From NCBI GenBank assembly GCA_902781945.1, contig CACZLE010000009.1, positions 1 to 64,000 of the forward strand: a stretch of DNA of 64,000 nt. The letters are read 5' to 3'. Source of the DNA: an uncultured Eubacteriales bacterium. GTDB taxonomy: Bacteria > Bacillota > Clostridia > Christensenellales > Aristaeellaceae. The notes beneath the pieces were generated by a model. It made no database searches, had not been told where the DNA came from, and saw nothing but the letters and a program-made list of their open reading frames with translations. A program made the translations under genes and the position numbers. Shown here piece after piece: positions 44,347 through 52,868 of the stretch. The first letter of the stretch is position 1. Every line of letters starts with the position of its first letter.

Positions 44347-45420
44347 ATGGCAACCGTAACGATTAAACATGTCACCAAAGCCTTTGGCGATAACGTGGTG
44401 CTGAAAGAATTTAACGAAACCTTTCAGGAGGGAGAATTCATCACGCTCCTGGGCCCCTCCGGCTGCGGCAAAACCACCATGCTGCGCATCATCGCGGGCT
44501 TTGAAAAGCCCACCTCCGGCGAACTGTACATCGACGATCAGCTGGTGTCCGGCGGCAAGACCTTCGTTCCCCCGGAAAAGCGCAGCATCGGCATGGTGTT
44601 CCAGAGCTACGCCGTGTGGCCACACATGAACGTCTTTGACAACGTGGCCTATCCGCTCACCATCAAAAAGGTGCCCAAGGCCGAGATCAGGCAGAGCGTG
44701 GACCGGGTGCTGGCCATCGTGCATCTGAGCCAGTACGCCCAGCGCTTCCCCAACCAGCTCTCCGGCGGCCAGCAGCAGCGCGTGGCTCTGGCCCGGGCCC
44801 TGGTGGCGGCCCCCAAGCTCCTGCTGCTGGACGAGCCCCTCAGCAACCTGGACGCCAAGCTGCGCGAGTCCATGCGCTTTGAGATCAAGGAGATCCAGCG
44901 GGAGCTGGGCATCACCGTGGTCTACGTCACCCACGATCAGACCGAGGCCATGGCCATGAGCGACCGCATTTTCCTTATCAACCGCGGCGTGGTGCAGCAG
45001 AGCGGCACCCCTCAGCAGATCTACAACGAGCCCGCCAACCAGTTCGTCATGGACTTCCTGGGCAAGGTGGATTTCTTCAAGGGCGTGGCGGAAAATGGCC
45101 GCATCACCTTCCCGGAGATGGGCAATCAGTCCATCGCCTACGACGGCCCCCGCAAAGGCCCGGTGGAGGTGGCCGTGCGCCCCGAAAACCTGTATTTCTG
45201 CGAGAACGGCGTCCTCCAGGGCAAGCTGGAGGCCCAGTATTACCTGGGCGACGTGGACGACTGCCGTGTGCGGGTGGGGGACACCCTGGTGCGCGTCATC
45301 GCCAACGGTCACGAATTCCAGGATCTGACCAACGGCCAGCCCGTCAGCCTGGGCATCCGGGATTTCAGGGTCTTTGAGGATAACGGCCTGCTGGAGCAGA
45401 TGCTGCAGATCCAGACCTGA
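44347..45420 (+). CDS. ABC transporter ATP-binding protein (FbpC/PotA type)
   Basis: 357 aa. Walker [12 protein letters not shown], signature [15 protein letters not shown], Walker [13 protein letters not shown], switch [10 protein letters not shown]; the C-terminal regulatory TOBE-like domain follows residue 240. It ends the operon, 16 nt after the permease. Downstream lies a palindromic repeat that can terminate transcription. Confidence 0.93.
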   Translation: MATVTIKHVTKAFGDNVVLKEFNETFQEGEFITLLGPSGCGKTTMLRIIAGFEKPTSGELYIDDQLVSGGKTFVPPEKRSIGMVFQSYAVWPHMNVFDNVAYPLTIKKVPKAEIRQSVDRVLAIVHLSQYAQRFPNQLSGGQQQRVALARALVAAPKLLLLDEPLSNLDAKLRESMRFEIKEIQRELGITVVYVTHDQTEAMAMSDRIFLINRGVVQQSGTPQQIYNEPANQFVMDFLGKVDFFKGVAENGRITFPEMGNQSIAYDGPRKGPVEVAVRPENLYFCENGVLQGKLEAQYYLGDVDDCRVRVGDTLVRVIANGHEFQDLTNGQPVSLGIRDFRVFEDNGLLEQMLQIQT

Positions 45421-45460
45421 TACTATTCTCAGAACATAATAAAATGAAATATGATGGAGC

Positions 45461-45633
45461 GCCCTCATCCGACCTCGCTGCGCTCGGCCACCTTCCCCCG
45501 CTGCGGCAGGGGAAGGCTCTTTTTGTTGCATTTTCAAACAATGCGGCAATAATCAAGCAAAAGGCGCACTATAAAAGCCTTCCCCTGCCGCAGCGGGGGA
45601 AGGTGGCCGACCATCGGGAGGTCGGATGAGGGC
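45461..45633. repeat. Palindromic intergenic repeat element D
   Basis: 173 bp with GCCCTCATCCGAC/GTCGGATGAGGGC ends and internal CCTTCCCC/GGGGAAGG hairpins, closely matching the core of 22087-22260. The outer AAACAGAAATT arms seen in that copy are missing. The hairpin followed by CTCTTTTTG (after 45516) is a good terminator for the ATPase gene; its mirror can serve the opposite gene. It lies between two convergent genes. Confidence 0.85.
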
Positions 45634-45658
45634 ATCCTTTTCAATTTTAAGAGCAGTA

Positions 45659-47287
45659 TCAGTCTGCCATCGCAATCCCCTCATAGGGCCGCAGCGTCAG
45701 TCTGCCGTCCTTCATCATGGGCACGTCTTCGTAGCTGTCCATCAGGCAGCGCTGTCCATTGGCCGGAACGGCGATGCTTTCACCCGTGAAATTGCAGTAT
45801 ACCGCTATCTTTTCATTCCCCAGCGTCCGTTCATAGGCGATGATCCCCGGCACATCGCAGATAAACCGGATATCGCCCTCGGCGATCACGTCCCTCTCTT
45901 TCCGCAGCCGGATGAGGCGCTTGTAGAAGGACAAAATGGAGGCTTCATCCTGTTTTTCCGCCTCCGCGTTGGCTTCGGACTTGCGGGTTGGCACATCGAT
46001 CCAGGGGGTGCCCGAAGTGAATCCGGCGTTCTTTTCCGCGTTCCATTGCATGGGCGTGCGGCTGTTGTCCCGGGAACGGGCCATCAGCCGGGCCATGATG
46101 TCCGCCTCCGTCAGGCCCTGCTCCTGCAAAATGCGGTAGTAATTGAGGCTTTCCACGTCCCTGTATTGGCCGATGTCCTCAAAATAGGCGTTGGTCATGC
46201 CCAGCTCTTCTCCCTGATACACATAGGGCGTGCCCCGCATCAGATGGATGCACAGGGCCAGCATTTTGGCGGATTCCTTCCAATATTTTTCATCGTCGCC
46301 CAGCCGGGAGACCACCCGGGGCTGATCGTGATTGCACCAGAACAGGGCGTTCCAGCCGCCGCCGGCCTCCATGCCCTCCTGCCAGGTGGCAAAAAGATCG
46401 CGCAATTGCGCCAGATCCGGGGCCTGCAAGGCCCATTTGTCGCCGTTTTTGTAGTCGATTTTCAGGTGGTGGAAGCTGAACGTCATGCTCAGCTCTTTGT
46501 TTTCGGGCTTGGTATAGCGGATGCAGTGCGCCAGACTGGTGGAGCTCATTTCGCCCACGGTCACGTTTTCGCAGAGGCCGGTATCCCGGGCCAATTCCTG
46601 CAAATATTCGTGCACGTGGGGCCCGTCGGTATAGCAGCGACGCCCGTCGCCGGTGGGATCGTCCGCAAATACAGCGGGTTTGGAGATCAGGTTCACCACG
46701 TCGAAGCGGAAGGCCCGCACGCCCTTATGCTGCCAGAATCGGATCACGTTTTTCAGTTCTTCCCGCACCGCCGGGTTGTCCCAGTTCAGGTCGGCCTGGC
46801 TTACGTCGAACAGGTGCAGATACCATTTTTTGAGCTTCGGCACATATTCCCAGGCGCTGCCGCCGAATTTGGACTGCCAGTTGGTGGGCGGCGCGTCCGG
46901 CGCGCCCTCCCGGAAAATATAGTAATCCTGGTACTTTTTCTCCCCGGCCATGGCCCTTTGAAACCATTCGTGGGCGGTGGAGGTATGGTTGAACACCATA
47001 TCCAGCATCAGGCCGATGCCGCGCTTTTCCGCCTCCCGCAGCAGTTCCTCCGCGTCCGCCATGGTGCCGAACATGGGCTCCACGCTGCAATAGTCCGCCA
47101 CGTCGTAGCCGTTGTCCCGCTGAGGGGACTTGAAAAACGGCGTCAGCCAGATGTAATCCGCCCCCAAATCGCGGATGTAATCCAGCCTGGACGTCACGCC
47201 CCGCAGATCGCCGACGCCGTCGCCGTTGCTGTCGCAGAAGGACTTGGGATAGATCTGATAGACCACGCTGCGCTTGAAATCCGCCAT
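45659..47287 (-). CDS. treC: Trehalose-6-phosphate hydrolase-like GH13 glucosidase
   Basis: 542 aa cytoplasmic GH13 enzyme. Catalytic residues are intact: Asp nucleophile in FRFDVVNLISK, Glu in VTVGEMSST, transition-state Asp in WCNHDQPRVVSRLGD. The DVVNLISK, TDGPHVHEYL and LSMTFSFHHLKIDY blocks are those of TreC/TreA, more than of oligo-1,6-glucosidase, so trehalose-6-phosphate is the best guess. ATG 47287 is used; its ribosome site is weak. No PTS trehalose gene is nearby, leaving the source of the phosphorylated sugar open. An oligo-1,6-glucosidase role cannot be excluded. Confidence 0.85.
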   Translation of the reverse strand: MADFKRSVVYQIYPKSFCDSNGDGVGDLRGVTSRLDYIRDLGADYIWLTPFFKSPQRDNGYDVADYCSVEPMFGTMADAEELLREAEKRGIGLMLDMVFNHTSTAHEWFQRAMAGEKKYQDYYIFREGAPDAPPTNWQSKFGGSAWEYVPKLKKWYLHLFDVSQADLNWDNPAVREELKNVIRFWQHKGVRAFRFDVVNLISKPAVFADDPTGDGRRCYTDGPHVHEYLQELARDTGLCENVTVGEMSSTSLAHCIRYTKPENKELSMTFSFHHLKIDYKNGDKWALQAPDLAQLRDLFATWQEGMEAGGGWNALFWCNHDQPRVVSRLGDDEKYWKESAKMLALCIHLMRGTPYVYQGEELGMTNAYFEDIGQYRDVESLNYYRILQEQGLTEADIMARLMARSRDNSRTPMQWNAEKNAGFTSGTPWIDVPTRKSEANAEAEKQDEASILSFYKRLIRLRKERDVIAEGDIRFICDVPGIIAYERTLGNEKIAVYCNFTGESIAVPANGQRCLMDSYEDVPMMKDGRLTLRPYEGIAMAD

Positions 47288-47321
47288 TCGTATCGCCCGC
47301 TTTTCTTTATTGTTTGTCCTT

Positions 47322-47350
47322 AAGATAGCAAAGGAAGCGGGCGCTGTCAA
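47322..47350 (-). promoter_or_regulatory. Promoter of the TreC-like gene
   Basis: Consensus TTGACA (47345-47350), 17-nt spacer, TATCTT (47322-47327) on the minus strand, back to back with the promoter at 47358-47386. Confidence 0.7.
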
Positions 47351-47357
47351 TCCCTTC

Positions 47358-47386
47358 TTGCGCAGGAAAAGGATCTGTATTAAAAT
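47358..47386 (+). promoter_or_regulatory. Promoter of the GH13 alpha-amylase-family gene
   Basis: TTGCGC (47358-47363), 17-nt spacer, TAAAAT (47381-47386), 34 nt before the start codon. Only 7 bp separate it from the divergent -35 box, so one regulator could control both. Confidence 0.65.
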
Positions 47387-47419
47387 AAAAAGCAGTTCAA
47401 TTCAAAGGAGGCGCGATCC

Positions 47420-48973
47420 ATGACCGAGCGCAATATCGGCCCCAAATGGCTGAGCAACGCGATTTTCTATGAAATTTATCCCCAGTCCTTCCGGGATACC
47501 AACGGCGACGGCATCGGCGATCTGAACGGCGTCATCGAAAAGCTGGATTATATCAAGGACCTGGGCTGCAATGCCCTGTGGCTCAATCCCTGCTTCCAGT
47601 CGCCCTTCCTGGACGCGGGCTACGATATCTCCGACTATTATCAGGTGGCCCCCCGCTACGGCACCAACGAGGATATGAAGCGGCTGTTTGACGAGGCCCA
47701 CCGGCGGGATATGCACGTGCTGCTGGATCTGGTGCCCGGCCATACCTCCATCGAGCACAAGTGGTTCAAGGAATCCTGCAAGGCGGACCCCAATCCCTAT
47801 ACGGACCGCTATATCTGGACCCAGGGCTGGTTTGAGGTGCCCGAGGGCTACAACGCCCTGTGCGGCGTCTCCGAGCGCGAGGGCTGCTGCGTGGTCAATT
47901 TCTTCTCCCATCAGCCCGCCCTGAACTACGGTTATTACCAGCCGGACAAGCCCTGGCAGCAGGGCATGGAGGATCCCGGCCCCACCGCAACCCTGGAGGC
48001 CATGAAGGACGTGATGCGCTTCTGGCTGTCCATGGGCTGCGACGGCTTCCGGGTGGATATGGCGGGCTCCCTGGTCAAAAAGGACGTGGAGGGGAAGGGC
48101 ACCATCGCCCTGTGGCGCAAGGTGCGCGCCTTCCTGCAAGCGGAATTCCCGGACGCCGCCATGGTGTCCGAGTGGGGCGAGCCGGACAAGAGCCTGCAGG
48201 GCGGCTTCCATATGGATTTCCTGCTGCATTTCGGCCCTTCCCACTATAACGACCTGTTCCGCTGCGAGCATCCCTTCTTCGGCGGCGACGGCGACGCCTC
48301 CGCCTTCGTGGCCAAATACGTGGACAGCTACGAAAAATCCGAGCGCAAGGGCCTGATCTGCATCCCCTCCGGCAACCACGATATGGATCGTCTGGCCCGC
48401 ACCATGCAGGGCGTCCGGCAGAAGATCGCCTTCGCCTTCCTGCTGTCCATGCCGGGCGCGCCCTTCATCTATTATGGCGACGAGATCGGCATGCGTTATG
48501 TGGAGGGCCTGCATTCCGTGGAAGGCGGTTATCGCCGCACGGGTTCCCGCACGCCCATGCAATGGGATCACAGCGCCAACGCGGGCTTCTCCGCCGCCTC
48601 TCCCGAAAAGCTCTATCTGCCCCTGGACGCGGCGGCGGACCGTCCCACCGCCCAGGACCAGATGGGGGACGAGGATTCCCTCCGCAGCGAGATCCGGCGG
48701 CTCATCGCCCTGCGGCAGGCCCATCCCGCTCTGGGCAACCTGGCGGAGATCGACTTCCTGCCCATTGCCGAGAACGCCTATCCGCTGGCCTATGTGCGCA
48801 GCGCGCCGCAGGAAAAGCTGCTGGTGATCCTCAATCCTTCGGACCGGGCCGTGACCCTGCCCTGGGACCGTCCCTTGGGCCCGGCGGTGTACGCGCTGGG
48901 CGGGAAAATCCAAAAAACGGAAAACGGGTTGAGCGTTGCACCTCTTTCCGCCGGTTTTTACGCAATTGATTGA
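47420..48973 (+). CDS. GH13 alpha-amylase-family glycosidase
   Basis: 517 aa, no signal peptide. Regions of the (beta/alpha)8 barrel are recognisable: IYPQSFRDTNGDGIGDL, the Asp nucleophile in CDGFRVDMAGS, Glu in MVSEWGEP and Asp in SGNHDMDR. The combination is nearer to the trehalose synthase/glucosidase side of GH13 than to endo-amylases, but differs enough that I give no substrate. AAGGAGG precedes the start. It is transcribed away from the TreC-like gene and followed by a terminator. Confidence 0.88.
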   Translation: MTERNIGPKWLSNAIFYEIYPQSFRDTNGDGIGDLNGVIEKLDYIKDLGCNALWLNPCFQSPFLDAGYDISDYYQVAPRYGTNEDMKRLFDEAHRRDMHVLLDLVPGHTSIEHKWFKESCKADPNPYTDRYIWTQGWFEVPEGYNALCGVSEREGCCVVNFFSHQPALNYGYYQPDKPWQQGMEDPGPTATLEAMKDVMRFWLSMGCDGFRVDMAGSLVKKDVEGKGTIALWRKVRAFLQAEFPDAAMVSEWGEPDKSLQGGFHMDFLLHFGPSHYNDLFRCEHPFFGGDGDASAFVAKYVDSYEKSERKGLICIPSGNHDMDRLARTMQGVRQKIAFAFLLSMPGAPFIYYGDEIGMRYVEGLHSVEGGYRRTGSRTPMQWDHSANAGFSAASPEKLYLPLDAAADRPTAQDQMGDEDSLRSEIRRLIALRQAHPALGNLAEIDFLPIAENAYPLAYVRSAPQEKLLVILNPSDRAVTLPWDRPLGPAVYALGGKIQKTENGLSVAPLSAGFYAID

Positions 48974-49042
48974 CAAACGGCCCCTTTGACCGCATGGGCT
49001 TTGGCTTCCTTCTCTGAGAAAAATAATCAATCGAATCTTTTG

Positions 49043-49070
49043 CGGCACACGATCCTGTGTGCCGTTTTTT
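49043..49070 (+). terminator. Rho-independent terminator
   Basis: CGGCACAC, a 6-nt loop, GTGTGCCG and six T residues, about 70 nt after the GH13 gene. Confidence 0.92.
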
Positions 49071-49093
49071 GGTTTGAAATTTACTTTTAGCGA

Positions 49094-49122
49094 TTGACAA
49101 ACGACGCAGATCGGCATATAAT
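49094..49122 (+). promoter_or_regulatory. Promoter of the hydrogenase operon
   Basis: Perfect consensus TTGACA (49094-49099), 17-nt spacer, TATAAT (49117-49122). It is followed by about 130 nt of leader before the first gene; I found no clear Rex-type operator or riboswitch in it. Confidence 0.85.
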
Positions 49123-49257
49123 TAGATCACATAATATCGATAGCGCAAGTGTATATATCGAACCGCCCCATATCCCCGGGAGGTGGAAGTATCCCACATA
49201 TCACCTGTACCCAAAAAGAGACGCATGCAGGACCGACCAGAAATAAGGAGATACGGC

Positions 49258-49782
49258 ATGAATGAAAAAGTAAATACCGATCTGAGCGCCCAGGAGCGGG
49301 AGCAATATGAGGCGGTGGCCCGGGTCATTGAGCAATACCGGCAAAAACCCGGCTCGCTGATCATGGTGCTGCACGCCGCCCAGGAGATCTTCGGCTATCT
49401 GCCCATGGAACTGCAGCAGTTCATCGCGGACGGCATGGATATCCCCGTGTCCGAGGTCTGCGGCGTGGTCAGCTTCTATTCGTTCTTCTCCACCCAGAAG
49501 CGCGGCAAGCACACCATCCGCATGTGCCAGGGCACGGCCTGCTATGTGCGCGGCGGCAAAAAGGTGGTGGAGGCCATCAAGAAGGAGCTGGGCGTGGAGG
49601 TGGGCGGCACCACCGCCGACGGCCAGTTCACCTTCGAGATCGTGCGGTGCATCGGCTCCTGCGGCCTGGCCCCGGCCATGATGGTGGACGACGACGTATA
49701 CAAGCAGGTGACGCCCACCAAGCTGCGGTGCATCCTGGCCCAGTATACCGAACAGGACGAACAGGGAGGTGAAACCGCATGA
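49258..49782 (+). CDS. hydC: NuoE/HydC-like [2Fe-2S] subunit of a hydrogenase complex
   Basis: 174 aa thioredoxin-fold ferredoxin of the NuoE type, binding one [2Fe-2S] cluster through C-x4-C (MCQGTACYVRG) and C-x3-C (CIGSCGLAP). It passes electrons between the NADH-oxidising flavin subunit and the hydrogenase. ATG 49258 is preceded by AAGGAGATACGGC. Its stop overlaps the next start (ATGA). The order NuoE, NuoF, HydA is that of NAD(P)-linked, often electron-bifurcating, [FeFe] hydrogenases. Confidence 0.93.
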   Translation: MNEKVNTDLSAQEREQYEAVARVIEQYRQKPGSLIMVLHAAQEIFGYLPMELQQFIADGMDIPVSEVCGVVSFYSFFSTQKRGKHTIRMCQGTACYVRGGKKVVEAIKKELGVEVGGTTADGQFTFEIVRCIGSCGLAPAMMVDDDVYKQVTPTKLRCILAQYTEQDEQGGETA

Positions 49783-52700
49783 TCAGGTGCGCAGACGATT
49801 TGCAGCGCATGAAGGAAGCCTATCTGGCCCGGATGGGCCAATACAAATACCTGGCCCTGGTGTGCTATTCCACCGGCTGCATCTCCTCCGGCTGCAAGGC
49901 CGTGCGGGACGCCATGGTGGCAGAAGTGGAAAAGGCCGGCCTCACCGACCAGGTGGCGGTCATCGAGGCGGGCTGCATGGGCACCTGCGCCGTGGGCCCG
50001 GTGGTGTTCATCCTGCCGGACGAGACCTACTATACCGAAATGAATCCCGAGCGCGTGCGCGACGTGGTGCGCCGCCATTTCATCGGCGGCCAGCCCATTG
50101 AAAAATACGCCTTCTATGACAGCGTGCAGAAAAAGCGCGTGCTCAACATCCACGAGGTGCCCTTCTTCCGGGATCAGGTGCGCATCGCCCTGCGCAACTG
50201 CGGCCTGATCGACGTGAACTGCATCAACAGCTACGTGGCCAAGGACGGCTATCTGGCCCTGGCCCGCATCCTGGAAAAGGGGGACCGCAGGGCTGTCATC
50301 GACGAAATGAAGCAGAGCGGCCTGCGGGGCCGCGGCGGCGCGGGCTTCCCCACCGGCGTCAAATGGGAGGCGGCCTACAATCAGCCCGGCGACGAAAAAT
50401 ATATCATCTGCAACGCCGACGAGGGCGACCCCGGCGCTTTCATGGACCGCTCGGTGTTCGAGGGCGATCCCCACAGCGTCATCGAGGGCATGCTGATCGG
50501 CGGCTACGCCATCGGGGCCAGCCACGGCGTGGTGTATCTGCGGGCGGAATATCCCGTGGCCATGCAGCGGCTCCAGCCCGCCCTGGAGGCGGCCCGGGAG
50601 CAGGGCCTGCTGGGGGAAAACATCCTGGGCTCCGGCTTTAGCTTCGATATCGAGATCCGCATCGGCGCAGGCGCTTTCGTCTGCGGCGAGGAAACGGCCC
50701 TGATGGCTTCGGTGGAGGGCCAGCGCGGCGAGCCCCGGCAGAAGCCGCCCTTCCCGTTCCAGAGCGGCCTGTTTGGCAAGCCCACCATCATCAACAACGT
50801 GGAGACCCTGGCCACCGTGCCCGCCGTCATGCTGCACGGAGCGGATTGGTTCCGCCAGTTTGGCACCGACAAGAGCCCGGGCACCAAGGTGTTCGCCCTG
50901 TCCGGCAACATCGTCAACACCGGCTTGGTGGAGGTGCCCATGGGCACGCCGCTTTCCGAAATGGTCTATTCCATCGGCGGCGGCATTCCCGGCGGCAAGG
51001 CCTTCAAGGCCGCCCAGACCGGCGGACCCAGCGGCGGCTGCATCACCAAGGAATATATCAACACGCCCCTGGACTATGAATCCCTCACGGCCCTGGGCTC
51101 CATCATCGGCTCCGGCGGCCTGATCGTCATGGACGAGGACACCTGCATGGTGGATACCGCCCGGTTCTATCTGGATTTCATCCAGGAGGAGAGCTGCGGC
51201 AAGTGCACCGCCTGCCGGGTGGGCACCAAGCGCATGCTGGAGATATTGGAGCGCATCTGCGCGGGCCAGGGATGTCTGTGCGATATCGACGCCCTGGAGC
51301 GGCTGGGCCGCATCATCCAGGATACCGCCATGTGCGGCCTGGGCCAAAGCGCGCCCAACCCCGTGCTGTCCACCATCCGCTTCTTCCGTCAGGAATACGA
51401 GGAGCACATCCTCTATCACAAGTGCGCGGCGGGCGTATGCGGCGAACTGGTTTCCAGCTCCTGCGAAAACACCTGCCCCGCGGGCATCAACATCCCCGGC
51501 TACATGAGCCTCATCGCCACCGGCGATTACCTGGGCGCGGCACGCATCATGCTGCGGGATAACCCCCTGTCCGGCATCTGCGGCCGCGTGTGCACCCATC
51601 CCTGCGAAAAGCGCTGCCGCCGCGGCACCGTGGACGAGGCCATGAACATCTGCGAGCTCAAGCGCTTCGCCACCGACTGGGCCTACCGCCAGGGCTTCCC
51701 CACGGACGCCGATCTTGCCCCCGTCGCCCACCTGGACAAAAAGGTGGCCATCATCGGCGCGGGTCCCTCGGGCCTCACCTGCGGCTATTATCTGGCGCGC
51801 CTGGGTTACAAGGTGGATATCTACGAGGCGGAATGCCGGGCCGGCGGCGTGATGACCTACGGCATCCCGGATTACCGCCTGCCCCAGGATATCCTGGAGC
51901 GGGAGATCCACAACATCGAGCGGGCCGGAGTCAACATCATCCTGAACACCAAGGTGGGCAAGGATATCACCTTCAATAGCCTGCGGAAAAAATATGACGC
52001 CATCTTTATCGGCATCGGCGCGCAAAAAGCCCTGCAGCTGGAGATCACCGGCGAAGATCTGGAGGGCGTGTACCACGGTCTGGACTTCTTAAAGCGCCAT
52101 TTCCTTCACCGGGATCTGGACTTCACCGGCAAAAAGGTGGCGGTCATCGGCGGCGGCAATACGGCCATCGATTCCGCCCGCACGGCCATCCGCCTGGGCG
52201 CCCGGGAAGTGGTCATCCTCTATCGCCGCAACCTGGAGGATATGCCCGCGGACAAGAACGAGATCAAGGACGCCATGGAAGAGGGCGTCAAGATCCATAC
52301 CCTGGCCAATCCCTCGGAATTCCTGGGCATGGATGGCAAACTGCGCTATATCATCATCAAAAAGCAGCAGATGGGCAAGTTTGACAGCTCCGGACGCCGC
52401 AGGGCCGTGGCCACCGGCGAAACCTACATCGAGGACTTCGACGTGGCCATCGCCGCCATCTCCCAGACCCCGGATACGGATTTCCTGAAGGACAAGCTGG
52501 AATTGAACGGCGCCCGCATCGCCGCGGATCACTTCACCCTGGCCACGTCTCTGCCCGGCGTGTTCGTGGGCGGCGACGCCCACCGCGGGCCGGAGGACAT
52601 CGTCAACGCCGTGTACGAGGCCAAGGTGGCCGCCGCGGGCATCGACAAATACCTGGGCGGCCAGGGCGTGCTGTACAAGGGCTTTGACCAGGAGATCACC

Positions 52701-52862
52701 GATTACCACATCGAGGGCGACATCGTTCCCCACAACCGGTTCCTGACCCGACAGGTGGAGGCGGAGGAGGCCGTGGGCAGCTTCCGCGAGCGCAATCTGG
52801 GCATGCACGAATTGGACGCCCGCGCCGAAGCCAGCCGCTGTCTGCGCTGCGACAGGAGGTAA
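49779..52862 (+). CDS. hydB: NuoF/HydB flavoprotein fused to a GltD/NfnB-like domain
   Basis: 1027 aa. Residues 1-110 are a thioredoxin-like ferredoxin part (CYSTGCISSGC, AGCMGTCAVG); 150-460 the FMN/NADH domain (GLRGRGGAGFPTGVKWE, CNADEGDPGAFMDR); near 472 the [4Fe-4S] motif CGKCTACRVGTKR. In place of the usual C-terminal ferredoxin domain, residues 555-1027 resemble GltD/NfnB: Cys-rich CENTCPAGINIPGYM and CGRVCTHPCEKRC, FAD motif VAIIGAGPSGLTCGYYLA (about 655) and a second dinucleotide site VAVIGGGNTAIDSA (about 787). One reading frame, no sign of frameshift. It probably exchanges electrons with both NADH and a second nucleotide, likely NADPH. Confidence 0.92.
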   Translation: MIRCADDLQRMKEAYLARMGQYKYLALVCYSTGCISSGCKAVRDAMVAEVEKAGLTDQVAVIEAGCMGTCAVGPVVFILPDETYYTEMNPERVRDVVRRHFIGGQPIEKYAFYDSVQKKRVLNIHEVPFFRDQVRIALRNCGLIDVNCINSYVAKDGYLALARILEKGDRRAVIDEMKQSGLRGRGGAGFPTGVKWEAAYNQPGDEKYIICNADEGDPGAFMDRSVFEGDPHSVIEGMLIGGYAIGASHGVVYLRAEYPVAMQRLQPALEAAREQGLLGENILGSGFSFDIEIRIGAGAFVCGEETALMASVEGQRGEPRQKPPFPFQSGLFGKPTIINNVETLATVPAVMLHGADWFRQFGTDKSPGTKVFALSGNIVNTGLVEVPMGTPLSEMVYSIGGGIPGGKAFKAAQTGGPSGGCITKEYINTPLDYESLTALGSIIGSGGLIVMDEDTCMVDTARFYLDFIQEESCGKCTACRVGTKRMLEILERICAGQGCLCDIDALERLGRIIQDTAMCGLGQSAPNPVLSTIRFFRQEYEEHILYHKCAAGVCGELVSSSCENTCPAGINIPGYMSLIATGDYLGAARIMLRDNPLSGICGRVCTHPCEKRCRRGTVDEAMNICELKRFATDWAYRQGFPTDADLAPVAHLDKKVAIIGAGPSGLTCGYYLARLGYKVDIYEAECRAGGVMTYGIPDYRLPQDILEREIHNIERAGVNIILNTKVGKDITFNSLRKKYDAIFIGIGAQKALQLEITGEDLEGVYHGLDFLKRHFLHRDLDFTGKKVAVIGGGNTAIDSARTAIRLGAREVVILYRRNLEDMPADKNEIKDAMEEGVKIHTLANPSEFLGMDGKLRYIIIKKQQMGKFDSSGRRRAVATGETYIEDFDVAIAAISQTPDTDFLKDKLELNGARIAADHFTLATSLPGVFVGGDAHRGPEDIVNAVYEAKVAAAGIDKYLGGQGVLYKGFDQEITDYHIEGDIVPHNRFLTRQVEAEEAVGSFRERNLGMHELDARAEASRCLRCDRR

Positions 52863-52868
52863 GCGAAT

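Noticed and set aside
49123-49257. Riboswitch or Rex operator in the hydrogenase leader
   Set aside because: I looked for a Rex-type palindrome and for a clear multi-stem fold and found neither; the leader is recorded only as untranslated sequence.
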